Below, piece by piece: positions 1-7,392 of a stretch of 39,302 nucleotides of DNA. The notes under the pieces are model-generated. The model did no database searches. It was not told the origin of the DNA and was given only the letters and a program-made list of their open reading frames with translations. The stretch is from Spirochaetales bacterium (GTDB taxonomy: Bacteria > Spirochaetota > Spirochaetia > SZUA-6 > RPPD01): the NCBI GenBank assembly GCA_016929065.1, contig JAFGJO010000015.1, positions 1-39,302 on the forward strand, written 5' to 3'. Made by a program: the position numbers and the translations under genes. Each line of letters opens with the position of its first letter. Positions within the stretch are counted from its first letter, which is position 1.

Positions 1-342
1 CGCCAAAACACAGGAAGATTTTATTTCATTGTTACCGTTCAATCTTGATCCTGAGAAGATCAGGGGAGGGTAAGATTTAGCGCTTACGTAATGATATTTA
101 CAGGCCACGACAATAATTTCTGTTTCAGTAACTTTGTATACAAGCCGGTGTTCATGGTTGATACGGCGCGACCAGTAGCCTTTGAGTTCATGTTTGAGAG
201 GTTCTGGTTTTCCAATGCCTGAAAACGGGCTGCGCAGAATATCTTTTAAAAGCGATAATATTTTATCATAAATACCTTTGTCTTCAGATTCCCATGATTG
301 GAAATCTTCAAAGGCGCTTTTTTCAAAGGAGACACGTCTCAT
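1..342 (-). CDS. yoeB: YoeB-like toxin, extended and running off the window edge
   Basis: The reading frame starts at an ATG at 342 and stays open to base 1 (at least 114 codons). Residues 1-85 match the Txe/YoeB mRNA interferase family: a GKPEPLKH block at about 44-51, WSRRI at 57-61, EHRLVY at 64-69 and a terminal CKYHY at 81-85. In this family the Glu, Arg and final His-Tyr form the ribosome-dependent RNase site; Glu47, Arg66, His84 and Tyr85 are in the right places here. Known members stop directly after the His-Tyr, at about 84 residues, but this frame continues at least 29 more residues. A TAA lies one base out of frame right after the Tyr codon (G at 87, TAA at 86-84), so a one-base insertion may have removed the normal stop. 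The start overlaps the antitoxin stop (TGATG), so the two are translationally coupled. Confidence 0.85.
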   Translation of the reverse strand, partial: MRRVSFEKSAFEDFQSWESEDKGIYDKILSLLKDILRSPFSGIGKPEPLKHELKGYWSRRINHEHRLVYKVTETEIIVVACKYHYVSAKSYPPLIFSGSRLNGNNEIKSSCVLA

Positions 343-569
343 CAAATATTTTCCATTGGGAAATCAACCAGATTTGATGAGTTTTCAGAATTTTCAATTG
401 CTTTAAAGAGCCGGTCCCTGTTGGCCGGATTTTTGAGAAGATATTCGGTTTCATCTTCCTCAACTTCCTGAACGATGATTTCAATTTCTTTGTCATGAAA
501 AATATCTTTAAGGGCTTTAACAAAGTCTTTGTTGAGTTCATTTGCTTTTAAACGATAGGTTGAATACAT
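342..569 (-). CDS. Phd/YefM-type antitoxin
   Basis: A 75-residue protein directly upstream of the YoeB-like toxin, overlapping its start by one base. The N-terminus (MYSTYRLKANELN) resembles the DNA-binding start of spirochaetal YefM-like antitoxins. The C-terminal half is acidic and hydrophobic, as expected of the toxin-wrapping segment. A GGAG ribosome-binding site precedes the ATG. In this family the antitoxin neutralises the RNase and, with it, represses the operon. The call rests mainly on size, gene order and the clear identity of the partner. Confidence 0.8.
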   Translation of the reverse strand: MYSTYRLKANELNKDFVKALKDIFHDKEIEIIVQEVEEDETEYLLKNPANRDRLFKAIENSENSSNLVDFPMENI

Positions 570-614
570 GTCAATCTCCTCTGTAGGAAAAGATACCGGA
601 AAAAAGATAAAAAA

Positions 615-839
615 TCAATTTATACGTAATTTATTTGCACGTATTAAATCATCCAGAGTTTCCAGAATGGTTTTCTTTTTTAGTTCAGGTAGTTTTTCAA
701 TCTCGCGCATACGGTGCAACAAAAAGGACTTTTTCGGGATAAAACAGTCCCAAAATTGGAATACTCCTTCGGGACAAAACCTCGAGGGTAAAAGACCAAA
801 ACTATCTCGCTGCCGTCCATTCATCATGTTAATCCACAT
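615..839 (-). pseudogene. Possible remnant of an XRE-type regulator C-terminus
   Basis: A 74-codon frame with no convincing ribosome-binding site. Only its last 35 residues look protein-like: a basic helical stretch (LLHRMREIEKLPEL followed by KKKTILETLDDLI) that resembles the tail of XRE/HTH regulators often found beside toxin-antitoxin genes. The N-terminal half shows no helix-turn-helix and reads like non-coding sequence. I infer a truncated remnant, but a genuine small protein cannot be ruled out. Confidence 0.25.
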
Positions 840-928
840 TATTCTACCTCATTACATGACATGAACATTATCAAATAAGTATTATAGATTGAGGAGCTCT
901 GCCATATTTTATCGATTTCTATTCAGCT

Positions 929-1168
929 TTATTTATCTTGGTAACCCGTTGCCATGCCAAACACCATTTCGGTGTTTTCGTATTCTTCGGCGGTTAACCA
1001 TCTTCCTGCAACAACGGCTTTTGAATTGTCCGAAGGATTATCACACACATCGCAATACACACCTTTGTCAGAGGCTGATCCTGATCAGTGTGCGGTTGCG
1101 CGGCGGTCTACCGTATACTGGTTTTTTCTGCGGGCAGCAGCTGCTGGCAGAAGGCAGGCAATCCCCAT
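929..1168 (-). pseudogene. Possible decayed small protein with an in-frame stop
   Basis: Read on the minus strand, one frame runs 80 codons from an ATG at 1168 to TAA at 929-931 with a single in-frame TGA at 1085-1087. The part after the TGA has protein-like composition (CDVCDNPSDNS, then GRWLTAEEYENTEMVFG). The part before it begins with a short hydrophobic stretch. A tandem GATCAG repeat sits at the TGA. I do not recognise a family. It may be a decayed exported protein or a chance frame. The rest of 860-1215 shows nothing else I can support. Confidence 0.2.
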
Positions 1169-1221
1169 GCAACAGGTTCTGACTTGCACAAGTATATATT
1201 TAATCACATTACTGGAAAAAA

Positions 1222-1247
1222 AAGAGCCGTCTATTCAGACGGCTCTT
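1222..1247 (-). terminator. Rho-independent terminator of flaB
   Basis: A perfect 11-bp stem (AAGAGCCGTCT / AGACGGCTCTT) with a 4-base loop lies 18 bases beyond the flaB stop. On the minus strand it is followed by a run of T. Plus-strand reading also gives four T, so it may work weakly in both directions. Confidence 0.9.
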
Positions 1248-1264
1248 TTGTAATAAAACTATAT

Positions 1265-2137
1265 TTACTGGAGTAATTGCAGGATCGACTGTGGTTTCGC
1301 GTTTGCCTGGGCCAGCATGGCAGTTGCAGACTGTACCAGAATCTGGTTTTTCACAAAACTTACCATCTCTTCGGCCATATCCGCATCCCGGATTCGTGAT
1401 TCAGCTGCCTGCAGGTTTTCTGCCCCGCTTAACAGGCCGCCCATGGTGTATTCTAGACGATTTTGATATGCACCAAGGTCTGCACGTTGTTTGCTCACTT
1501 TTGTCAATGCAATATCAACCATTCCGATTGCCCGGTTTGCTGCATCCGGTGTTGACAGGGAGATAAATGTGGCGGAGTGGGGGAGGCCGTCAGTACCCTG
1601 AATTCCCAGTCCCTGTGCGGTCATTGTACCGATATAAACCCGTTCGCGCTGATCCATGTTCGCGCCAATGTGAAACCACATGCTGGCGGTGAACGTGTTT
1701 TCACCGGTGAATTTGGCAAAGCGTCCGGTCATGAAATTCATGCCGTTAAACTGTGCATGAGAGGCAATACGGTTGACTTCATCAACAAGCTGTGATACTT
1801 CAACTTGAATCTGCATCCGGTCTTCATCGGAATAAATTCCATTCGAAGCCTGAACAGAAAGTTCACGGAGACGCTGGAGAATATCCTGGCTTTCCTGGAG
1901 ATACCCTTCTGCAGTCTGGATAAATGAAATACCGTCTTCTGCGTTTTTTTCTGCGCGGAGTAGTCCGCGGATTTGTGAGCGCATTTTCTCGGATACAGCA
2001 AGTCCCGATGCATCGTCGCCGGCGCGGTTAATGCGGAGACCGGAAGACAGTTTTTCCATGTCTTTGTCTACCATAAGGCCGTTCCATTTGAGGTGGCGGA
2101 ATGCGAAAAGCGCACTCATGTTGTGGTTAATAATCAT
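1265..2137 (-). CDS. flaB: FlaB periplasmic flagellar core flagellin
   Basis: A 290-residue flagellin: the core subunit of the periplasmic flagellar filament. It has the conserved N-terminal D0/D1 helices ([39 protein letters not shown]) and the C-terminal pair ([22 protein letters not shown], here abbreviated to its recognisable blocks, ending in QSILQLLQ). The central segment is short, as in spirochaetal FlaB, without the large surface domains of external flagellins. I chose the ATG at 2137 because a strong AAGGAGG lies 5 bases upstream and because flagellins start MIINHN; an upstream ATG in frame would add 11 unrelated residues. It stands alone, ending in a strong terminator. The leader carries two GGA-loop hairpins (see those entries), suggesting control by CsrA. 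No clear sigma-28 promoter was found; a TTGATC-N16-TATTTT pair on the minus strand near 2264-2291 is a weak candidate. Confidence 0.97.
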   Translation of the reverse strand: MIINHNMSALFAFRHLKWNGLMVDKDMEKLSSGLRINRAGDDASGLAVSEKMRSQIRGLLRAEKNAEDGISFIQTAEGYLQESQDILQRLRELSVQASNGIYSDEDRMQIQVEVSQLVDEVNRIASHAQFNGMNFMTGRFAKFTGENTFTASMWFHIGANMDQRERVYIGTMTAQGLGIQGTDGLPHSATFISLSTPDAANRAIGMVDIALTKVSKQRADLGAYQNRLEYTMGGLLSGAENLQAAESRIRDADMAEEMVSFVKNQILVQSATAMLAQANAKPQSILQLLQ

Positions 2138-2155
2138 ACAATCCTCCTTGATTGT
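2138..2155 (-). promoter_or_regulatory. Hairpin holding the flaB Shine-Dalgarno in its loop (CsrA-type site)
   Basis: Minus-strand RNA folds as ACAAUC - AAGGAG - GAUUGU, a perfect 6-bp stem whose 6-base loop is the ribosome-binding site itself. It ends right before the AUG. GGA exposed in a hairpin loop over the Shine-Dalgarno is the classical translational-repressor binding site for CsrA. Confidence 0.65.
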
Positions 2156-2162
2156 TTCGTGG

Positions 2163-2180
2163 CCGGACATCCTTGTCCGG
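2163..2180 (-). promoter_or_regulatory. Upstream CsrA-type hairpin in the flaB leader
   Basis: Minus-strand RNA folds as CCGGACA - AGGA - UGUCCGG, a perfect 7-bp stem with a 4-base loop. The core ACAAGGAUGU agrees with the known CsrA selection consensus (RUACARGGAUGU) over all ten of its last positions. The GGA is 25 bases upstream of the GGA in the second hairpin, a spacing a CsrA dimer could bridge. Confidence 0.7.
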
Positions 2181-2392
2181 ATTGGTGCTTACTTAAAATC
2201 TCGGAGAATTTGAAAAATGCATTAGAGAAAAAAATAAAAAAAATGTCATGACAGTTAATTGAATAAAATACGTTTTTTTTTATGGCGATCAAGCAACAAA
2301 ATCTTCGCGGTCTTTGCCTCCATAGATCACTCCGTTCTTGGTTCATTGAGTTTATAGTACATAAGGAAGAACTTTCTGCGCAATATTTTTTG

Positions 2393-2421
2393 TTGACATG
2401 AGAATTTATAATAGTTAGTAT
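2393..2421 (+). promoter_or_regulatory. Promoter giving a leaderless SDR mRNA
   Basis: TTGACA (2393-2398), a 17-base spacer, and TAGTAT (2416-2421). The predicted start site coincides with the ATG at 2428, and no Shine-Dalgarno is present. A second -10 candidate, TATAAT at 2407-2412, lacks a good -35 and would still give a leader under 10 bases. The stretch 2181-2392 between flaB leader and this promoter is A/T-rich and shows no gene. Confidence 0.6.
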
Positions 2422-2427
2422 CGATGC

Positions 2428-3315
2428 ATGAAAGTGAAATCCTTTGAAAACAAATGTGTATACATTTTCGGCGCGAGTGAAGGAATCGGGTTTGCTCTTG
2501 CCGAAGAATTTCTTTTACTGGGTGCACATGTGGTGATTTTTTCCCGTTCCGCAAAGAAACTGGATACGGCAAAAAAAATGCTGTTTAAAGAAACCAAATG
2601 CAGCACTCAAGACCTGCAGGCAATATCCCTCGATGTGACCAGCTTTTCGCAGGTAAAAAAAATACTATTCAGCACAGTAAAGAATGAAGGGATACCGGAT
2701 ATTATCATCAACAACGTCGGAAGAGCCATCCCGGCGTATTTCGAGAAAATATCGGAAAAGCAGTTTCGGGAGACGATCGAGATCAATGTCATGACAAGTT
2801 ATCATACACTTTCCGTACTGCTCCCGCTTATGAAAAAAAAGGGCGGATATGTGGTTAATGTCTCCAGTATGCTGGGGTTTATGGGCATGATCGGTTATGC
2901 GGATTATGCAGCAGCCAAATTCGGAATCATCGGTCTTACCGAAGCGCTGCGGAATGAGTATCGTTCCCAAAACATCGGGTTTTCGGTATTGTGCCCACCT
3001 GATACGCTCACACCCGGTTTTGAACGGGAAAACAAAACAAAACCTTATGAGACGGAAGCGGTTTCAGAAAGCATCAAACCGGTCACGGCACAGGCAGTAG
3101 CACGATCCTGTCTCCAGGGAATAAAAAAGGGGAAATTCCTTATCAATACCTCGTTTTTGGCAAAGCTGACCTGGTTTATTAAGCAGCATTTTCCAGGTCT
3201 GATATTTTCAATTATTGACGGAGATGTAAAAAAGGCGCTGCAGAAAAGGCAAAGGAGCAACGATGGCAGAAAAGGCGCTCACAGTACAACCGGTAAAAAC
3301 AAAAAAGGATCTTGA
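2428..3315 (+). CDS. Short-chain dehydrogenase resembling 3-ketosphinganine reductase
   Basis: A 295-residue NAD(P)-dependent SDR. The nucleotide-binding glycine motif GASEGIG is at 15-21, NNVG at 95-98, and the catalytic Ser146/147-Tyr160-x3-Lys164 set is complete. Residues about 189-206 (CPPDTLTPGF, then ENKTKP) match a block characteristic of the KDSR/Tsc10 branch, which reduces 3-ketodihydrosphingosine. The C-terminal region has a hydrophobic stretch around 240-265, as in membrane-associated KDSR. It overlaps the next gene by 53 bases, so the two are surely co-expressed. The partner is a large GNAT-fold enzyme, which could suit amide-lipid synthesis. No serine palmitoyltransferase is in the window, so a role in sphingolipid formation is an inference. 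Start chosen at the ATG fitting the family; translation is probably leaderless. Confidence 0.85.
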   Translation: MKVKSFENKCVYIFGASEGIGFALAEEFLLLGAHVVIFSRSAKKLDTAKKMLFKETKCSTQDLQAISLDVTSFSQVKKILFSTVKNEGIPDIIINNVGRAIPAYFEKISEKQFRETIEINVMTSYHTLSVLLPLMKKKGGYVVNVSSMLGFMGMIGYADYAAAKFGIIGLTEALRNEYRSQNIGFSVLCPPDTLTPGFERENKTKPYETEAVSESIKPVTAQAVARSCLQGIKKGKFLINTSFLAKLTWFIKQHFPGLIFSIIDGDVKKALQKRQRSNDGRKGAHSTTGKNKKGS

Positions 3316-4399
3316 ACGGTTTATCGAATTTCCGTACACCCTCTATAAAAAAATACTGAAAAATCAGTATTGGGTCCCGCCGTTGAAAATCAGTGAAAAG
3401 GAAATCGTTGACCGCAGGAAATTTCCCTTCTTTCTGCATGCCGAGATGCAGGAATTCATCGCTCTGAAAGACAGGACGGTTGTCGGCCGGATCGCGATCA
3501 TTATCGATCGCCAGTATCAGAAATACCGTGAGAAAGATACTGCTTATTTCGGTTTTTTTGAATGCATTCCCGACCGGGAAACGGCGTTTCTGCTCTTCGC
3601 CACTGCGAGTGACTATGCGAAAAGCAGAAATATCAAAAAGATCATCGGTCCAATCAGCCCCACTACCAACCATATTCTGGGGACTCTCCAGAACGATTTT
3701 GAAGGCGTCCCGATGATTCAGGTGCCGTATAATCCGGCGTACTATCTGGAATTTTACGATGAATACGGGTTTGTCAAAGAGAAAGACCATCTTGCCTTTA
3801 TTGTCCGCAAGGGCGAGCTGCAGCTTTCTGACAAGATAAAACGGGTGGTCAGCCTGGTCAGAAGAAACAAGCGCATCCAGATCCGGAATGTGAACATGAA
3901 TGACTTTGCCAATGAGGTATTGATTGCCAAGGAGATTTACAATCAGGCGTGGATAGAAAATTCTGATTTTGTCCCCTGGACCGATGAGGAGTTTGCCTAT
4001 TTGGCAAATGATCTGAAACTTGTAATTGTTCCGGAACTCACTTTTTTCGCTTTCGTGGACGGGAAACCCGCAGGGGTTTCCATCGCATTTAATAATTTCA
4101 ATGAAATATTCAAAACCATGAACGGCCGGCTGTTCCCGTTCGGCATCTTTAAATTGCTTTTCGGGAAAAAGAAAATAAAGTCGTTCCGGCTGGCCATTAT
4201 GGGCGTGCTCGAAGAATACCGCTGGATGGGGGTCGATGCCCTGTTCGTACTCGAAACCTATGAGCATGGCGAGCGGCTGGGGTATGAATCGTGTGAGATG
4301 TCACTGATTCTCGAGGATAATCATATCCTGGTCAACATGCTCGAAAAATGGGGGTCAAAGCCGTACAGGACCTACCGGGTTTATGCAAAAAAAATATAG
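3263..4399 (+). CDS. Large GNAT-family acyltransferase (YghO-like)
   Basis: A 378-residue protein with an AAGGAG site 7 bases before its ATG, starting inside the end of the SDR gene. The N-terminal part has features of the YghO-like branch of GNAT N-acyltransferases: YWVPPL at about 35, RRKFPFFLHAE at 52-62, VVGRIAIIID near 73-82 and GFFE near 95. A second acetyltransferase-like stretch is near 310-355 (MGVLEEYRWMGVDALFV). The substrate cannot be read from sequence. Some bacterial ceramide synthases are reported to be GNAT-type enzymes, so with a KDSR-like partner an N-acylation of a long-chain base is plausible but unproven. Past the gene, 4400-4548 holds a short GC hairpin (4482-4496, TGCCGG/CCGGCA) without a T run and no gene. 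Confidence 0.75.
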   Translation: MAEKALTVQPVKTKKDLERFIEFPYTLYKKILKNQYWVPPLKISEKEIVDRRKFPFFLHAEMQEFIALKDRTVVGRIAIIIDRQYQKYREKDTAYFGFFECIPDRETAFLLFATASDYAKSRNIKKIIGPISPTTNHILGTLQNDFEGVPMIQVPYNPAYYLEFYDEYGFVKEKDHLAFIVRKGELQLSDKIKRVVSLVRRNKRIQIRNVNMNDFANEVLIAKEIYNQAWIENSDFVPWTDEEFAYLANDLKLVIVPELTFFAFVDGKPAGVSIAFNNFNEIFKTMNGRLFPFGIFKLLFGKKKIKSFRLAIMGVLEEYRWMGVDALFVLETYEHGERLGYESCEMSLILEDNHILVNMLEKWGSKPYRTYRVYAKKI

Positions 4400-4548
4400 C
4401 AAAGACTATCCAATGAGGGTATACTTTTTGTGAGTAAGAACGCAGGGAACACAATGAATTCGGGGCCAGACAGCGGTATTGTGCCGGGAACCGGCAAATA
4501 TATTTGTAATTCATAGATTCCGGTCATATAATTTGGAAAGGGGAAAAT

Positions 4549-4758
4549 ATGGATTTGATTATCAGACTGCTGTCTGACTGGCATCTGGCACTTGTGTTTC
4601 TCGTTCTCATAATATTGTTTCCTGTGATATTTTATCTTTCATCACTGGATAAATCAGCGGTGAAGGTCAAAAAAGTGCCTTTGGTAAAAAAGTCAAAAAA
4701 GAAGTCTGCGCGCATGCCGCAGAGGCCGGTGACGCGCAGCGAAGATCATGAAGAATAA
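4549..4758 (+). CDS. Small single-pass membrane protein, unknown
   Basis: A 69-residue protein with GGAAAGGGG upstream of its ATG. Residues about 12-32 form one membrane helix (HLALVFLVLIILFPVIFYLS), followed by a strongly basic stretch (KVKKVPLVKKSKKKSAR) that should lie on the cytoplasmic side. No family recognised. It precedes two lipoprotein genes and may share their transcript (39-base gap). Confidence 0.6.
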   Translation: MDLIIRLLSDWHLALVFLVLIILFPVIFYLSSLDKSAVKVKKVPLVKKSKKKSARMPQRPVTRSEDHEE

Positions 4759-4797
4759 AGTAAAACGGTAATATAATTTTATTTCAGGAGGAAAAAG

Positions 4798-5412
4798 ATG
4801 AATCGATTTGTAATAATTGCACTTGCTGGGGTTATGTTTTTATCCTGTATAGGAACAGAAAGCACCATGAAACTGAATGAGAACGGCAGCGGGAATCTGG
4901 TATTTCAATACAGAATCTCGCAGATGTTCAAGAGCCTGGGCGACAGCGATGGTGAAGGGGAAAAAGAAAATGAAGCTCCGTTTCCCATTTCAAAAGAAGA
5001 GGTGGAAAAATCCCTCAAAGAACTGGAGGGAGTAAAGATCAATTCTGTTGAGGAATGGGAAGACGAACAGGATGTGTATGTCAAGATGGACATTGATTTT
5101 ACCAATGTTGAATCCTTGTCCAAAGCATCGATGTTCGAAAATATGCCCATCACATTGACCACAGAGGGCGGCCGAACGGTATATACCCAGCTTATCAGTA
5201 AAGGTGATGAACCTGCGGATCCGGAATCGGTTACTGCAATGGAAAGCTATTTTGCCGGCTATGAACTCTCAATGCTGATAACCGCACCAAAGCAGATTAT
5301 CGCGCACAACAGGGGTGAATTATCAAATGGTTCCAGGACCGTGAAGTTTTCTATTTCCATGATTGACTTCATGCAGATAAATGAAAAAACCGAATTGATA
5401 ATCAGTTGGTAA
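4798..5412 (+). CDS. Lipoprotein with LppM-like N-terminal half, unknown function
   Basis: A 204-residue protein with a strong AGGAGG ribosome-binding site. The signal peptide ends in a lipobox, FLSC, putting the lipidated Cys at residue 17. The next segment, STMKLNENGSGNLVFQY, resembles the start of small lipoproteins of the LppM type. The middle (about 38-65) is acidic and low in complexity. No catalytic motif is visible. It is followed after 12 bases by another lipoprotein gene, so the two form an operon. I do not recognise a specific function. Confidence 0.7.
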   Translation: MNRFVIIALAGVMFLSCIGTESTMKLNENGSGNLVFQYRISQMFKSLGDSDGEGEKENEAPFPISKEEVEKSLKELEGVKINSVEEWEDEQDVYVKMDIDFTNVESLSKASMFENMPITLTTEGGRTVYTQLISKGDEPADPESVTAMESYFAGYELSMLITAPKQIIAHNRGELSNGSRTVKFSISMIDFMQINEKTELIISW

Positions 5413-5424
5413 AGGAGTAATGCT

Positions 5425-6576
5425 GTGAAGATATGGCGAATTGGGATCTCAGTTCTTTGTGGCCTTTTTTTGCTGGCATGTACCACAACCGGCACGCCGG
5501 CAACGGGCGACCAGAATGCCGACCGGGCGCTGAAAGAAATGACGACCTATTATGAAAATGCACAGGCAAAAATGGATGAGATTGCAATTTCCGAAGCAAT
5601 CAGTCAGCTTGTTGCGGTCCTTGCCATCCGGCAGGGGCTGACAAATCCCTCTCAGGAAATTCTTGCACTGGCCAAAAAGGCGGAAACCGATCTTACGAAA
5701 ATCGAGGCAGGACTCCTTCTGCAGCCGAGTGCGGAGTGGGTCAATGAGAGCATGGACCAGATTGTGGCACAGACGATTGCTGCAAACAAGGGACAGTATC
5801 TGAATCCGGCTGTTATTTTAATGTACAATGTTGGGGGGAGCCGGGCCACGGTATCCGGTGCGCCGGTATTCTTCGAATTTGCAAAAGGGAGCGGGGTACT
5901 CACCCTGCGGACGGTCACGAATGAATACGGGCAGGCGGCGGCCCAGCTGGGCAAGATTGACAATCCCAATTCAGAAGCAGTAATTCACGCTTCGGTAAAA
6001 TTTACCGTCAGAGGGTATACCTATGTCATGAATTCCATGAAAAGGGATTTTGTTTTTCGTCCGGCTTCAAAACGTGCGGTGATTATTGCAGTGGAAAAGG
6101 CGGAGGATTTTGTTTCAGATAATCCAATTATTTTTTCATCTGTCTATAAGGAAATAAAAGAAATAAAATATGATTTTGTCCCTTTTAATGGAAATTTGCT
6201 GGGTGATAAGTTAAGCCGTGTTTTTAACGGCGACCTGGATGCGATCAAAACATTGACTCTTGAAAAAAACATGCCGTACCTTGTTATGGTCTACAGTGAC
6301 TGCTACAAGATACAGCAGCAGCTTTCATATGAAGGGCGCCCGATGAATATGTATACCGCCCTTGCCAGATCCACCATGAGGATTATACGCGTGGTTGACG
6401 GCAAGATCCTCTATGAAGAAGTGGTGTATGTGGACCGTAATCAGCCGGATGACCATGCCCAGGGGAATTCCGTGGTTGCGGTACGGGTAGAGGCATTTAC
6501 CCGTCTTTCAGAGAAAATGAGTAAAAACATTAAAAGCAATTTTAAAAAAATAGAGTCAATTCTGAATACCAATTAG
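5425..6576 (+). CDS. Lipoprotein, unknown function
   Basis: A 383-residue exported lipoprotein. AAGGAG precedes a GTG start; a nearby ATG is followed at once by a stop. The signal peptide ends in LLAC with the lipidated Cys near residue 19. Residues 30-85 are helical, resembling the N-terminal part of peptidoglycan-associated CsgG/LPP20-type proteins. The middle (about 125-215) has a beta-rich, Ig-like look (AVILMYNVGGSRATVSGAPV). The C-terminal part contains YLVMVYSDCYKIQQQ and a conserved-looking strand pattern ending in a basic helix. No function can be assigned. It is the last gene before a strong terminator. Confidence 0.65.
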   Translation: MKIWRIGISVLCGLFLLACTTTGTPATGDQNADRALKEMTTYYENAQAKMDEIAISEAISQLVAVLAIRQGLTNPSQEILALAKKAETDLTKIEAGLLLQPSAEWVNESMDQIVAQTIAANKGQYLNPAVILMYNVGGSRATVSGAPVFFEFAKGSGVLTLRTVTNEYGQAAAQLGKIDNPNSEAVIHASVKFTVRGYTYVMNSMKRDFVFRPASKRAVIIAVEKAEDFVSDNPIIFSSVYKEIKEIKYDFVPFNGNLLGDKLSRVFNGDLDAIKTLTLEKNMPYLVMVYSDCYKIQQQLSYEGRPMNMYTALARSTMRIIRVVDGKILYEEVVYVDRNQPDDHAQGNSVVAVRVEAFTRLSEKMSKNIKSNFKKIESILNTN

Positions 6577-6599
6577 TTTTTTCATCTTTCGTAAAAACG

Positions 6600-6630
6600 G
6601 CTGCCCTAAAAAATTGGGGCAGCTTTTTTT
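6600..6630 (+). terminator. Rho-independent terminator after the lipoprotein operon
   Basis: A perfect 7-bp stem GCTGCCC / GGGCAGC, 10-base loop, then seven T. It separates the lipoprotein genes from the rex-hydrogenase operon. Confidence 0.9.
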
Positions 6631-6657
6631 AAAAGCAGAAATTTAATCGTTAAATAC

Positions 6658-6686
6658 TTGACAAATTATTTTCGGTTTATTATATT
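6658..6686 (+). promoter_or_regulatory. Promoter of the rex-hydrogenase operon
   Basis: TTGACA (6658-6663), exactly 17 bases, then TATATT (6681-6686). The predicted start is near 6693, inside the Rex operator, and would leave a leader of about 78 bases before rex. Confidence 0.85.
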
Positions 6687-6690
6687 TATA

Positions 6691-6710
6691 TTGTGAATAA
6701 TATCACATAA
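6691..6710 (+). promoter_or_regulatory. Rex operator
   Basis: TTGTGAATAATATCACATAA is an almost perfect match to the Rex site TTGTGAnnnnnnTCACAA (TTGTGA, a six-base spacer AATAAT, then ATCACA reading TCACA). It overlaps the predicted transcription start, so bound Rex would block initiation. Rex leaves DNA when NADH is high, which would switch on hydrogenase to dispose of electrons. Confidence 0.85.
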
Positions 6711-6770
6711 TAAATATAAAAGGGCTAACATATTTCTAATAAATCATATTTGATGTGAAAGGAATGCCAT

Positions 6771-7388
6771 TTGAACCGACGAAGTATTATTCGGCTTTCA
6801 AAATACAAAAATACACTACAACGGCTGAAGGCCATGGGGTTTGTAAAAGTATTTTCAGACAATCTGGCAGATGCACTGGGTATACGGTCGACTCAGGTGA
6901 GGAAAGATTTCTCGCAATTTAAAATTACCGGCAACAAACGCGGCGGGTATATCATTGACGAACTGCTTGAAAAAATACTGAGAATACTGGGAAAAACCTC
7001 GATTCAGAGGGTGGTCCTGGTGGGGATCGGAAACATCGGCCGCGCATTGCTTCATTATAAAGGATTTGAAAATGAGGGCATAGAAATTGATTCTGCCTTT
7101 GATATAAATCCCGATAAGCAGACAGGCCGCGATGATATTTCCGTCTACCCAATGGAGCAGCTGGTCGGGTACATTCAAAAAGAAAAAATTGAAGTAGCGG
7201 TGATAGCGGTTCCGGATATTGCAGCACAGCGGGTATTTGACCTGCTGCTGCAGGCAGGCATCAAAGGGGTGCTCAATTTCGCACCGATACGGCTCCGCGG
7301 CCCCGAACAAATCCCCGTCACCAATGTAAATCTGGTGCTGGAAATCGAGAACCTGTTTTGTTTTGTCAATGCCAAAAAAGAGGAATGA
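6771..7388 (+). CDS. rex: Rex, NADH/NAD+-sensing repressor
   Basis: A 205-residue redox-sensing repressor. Residues 1-75 form the winged helix (LADALGIRSTQVRKDFSQF holds the recognition part). Residues 80-205 form the NAD(H)-binding Rossmann domain with GIGNIGRALL at about 85-94. Known Rex proteins bind DNA when NAD+ dominates and release it with NADH. The TTG start is chosen for its AAAGGA 7 bases upstream; the nearby ATG is out of frame. It is the first gene of the hydrogenase operon, with a Rex site on its own promoter, so it is autoregulated. The kinase gene starts 5 bases after its stop. Confidence 0.95.
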   Translation: MNRRSIIRLSKYKNTLQRLKAMGFVKVFSDNLADALGIRSTQVRKDFSQFKITGNKRGGYIIDELLEKILRILGKTSIQRVVLVGIGNIGRALLHYKGFENEGIEIDSAFDINPDKQTGRDDISVYPMEQLVGYIQKEKIEVAVIAVPDIAAQRVFDLLLQAGIKGVLNFAPIRLRGPEQIPVTNVNLVLEIENLFCFVNAKKEE

Positions 7389-7392
7389 GGCC

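Noticed and set aside
1085-1087. TGA read as selenocysteine in the 929-1168 frame
   Set aside because: No hairpin of SECIS type could be recognised and no selenoprotein family is matched.
889-1253. Two overlapping plus-strand open frames
   Set aside because: No ribosome-binding site, odd composition, and the longer one runs through the flaB terminator hairpin.
3212-4267. 351-codon open frame on the minus strand
   Set aside because: It is the antisense of the GNAT acyltransferase gene, which has a ribosome-binding site and conserved motifs; the minus frame has neither.
7363-7392. Earlier in-frame ATG for the histidine kinase
   Set aside because: It lies within rex; the ATG at 7393 follows the rex stop, has AGAGGA and starts a normal TM helix.
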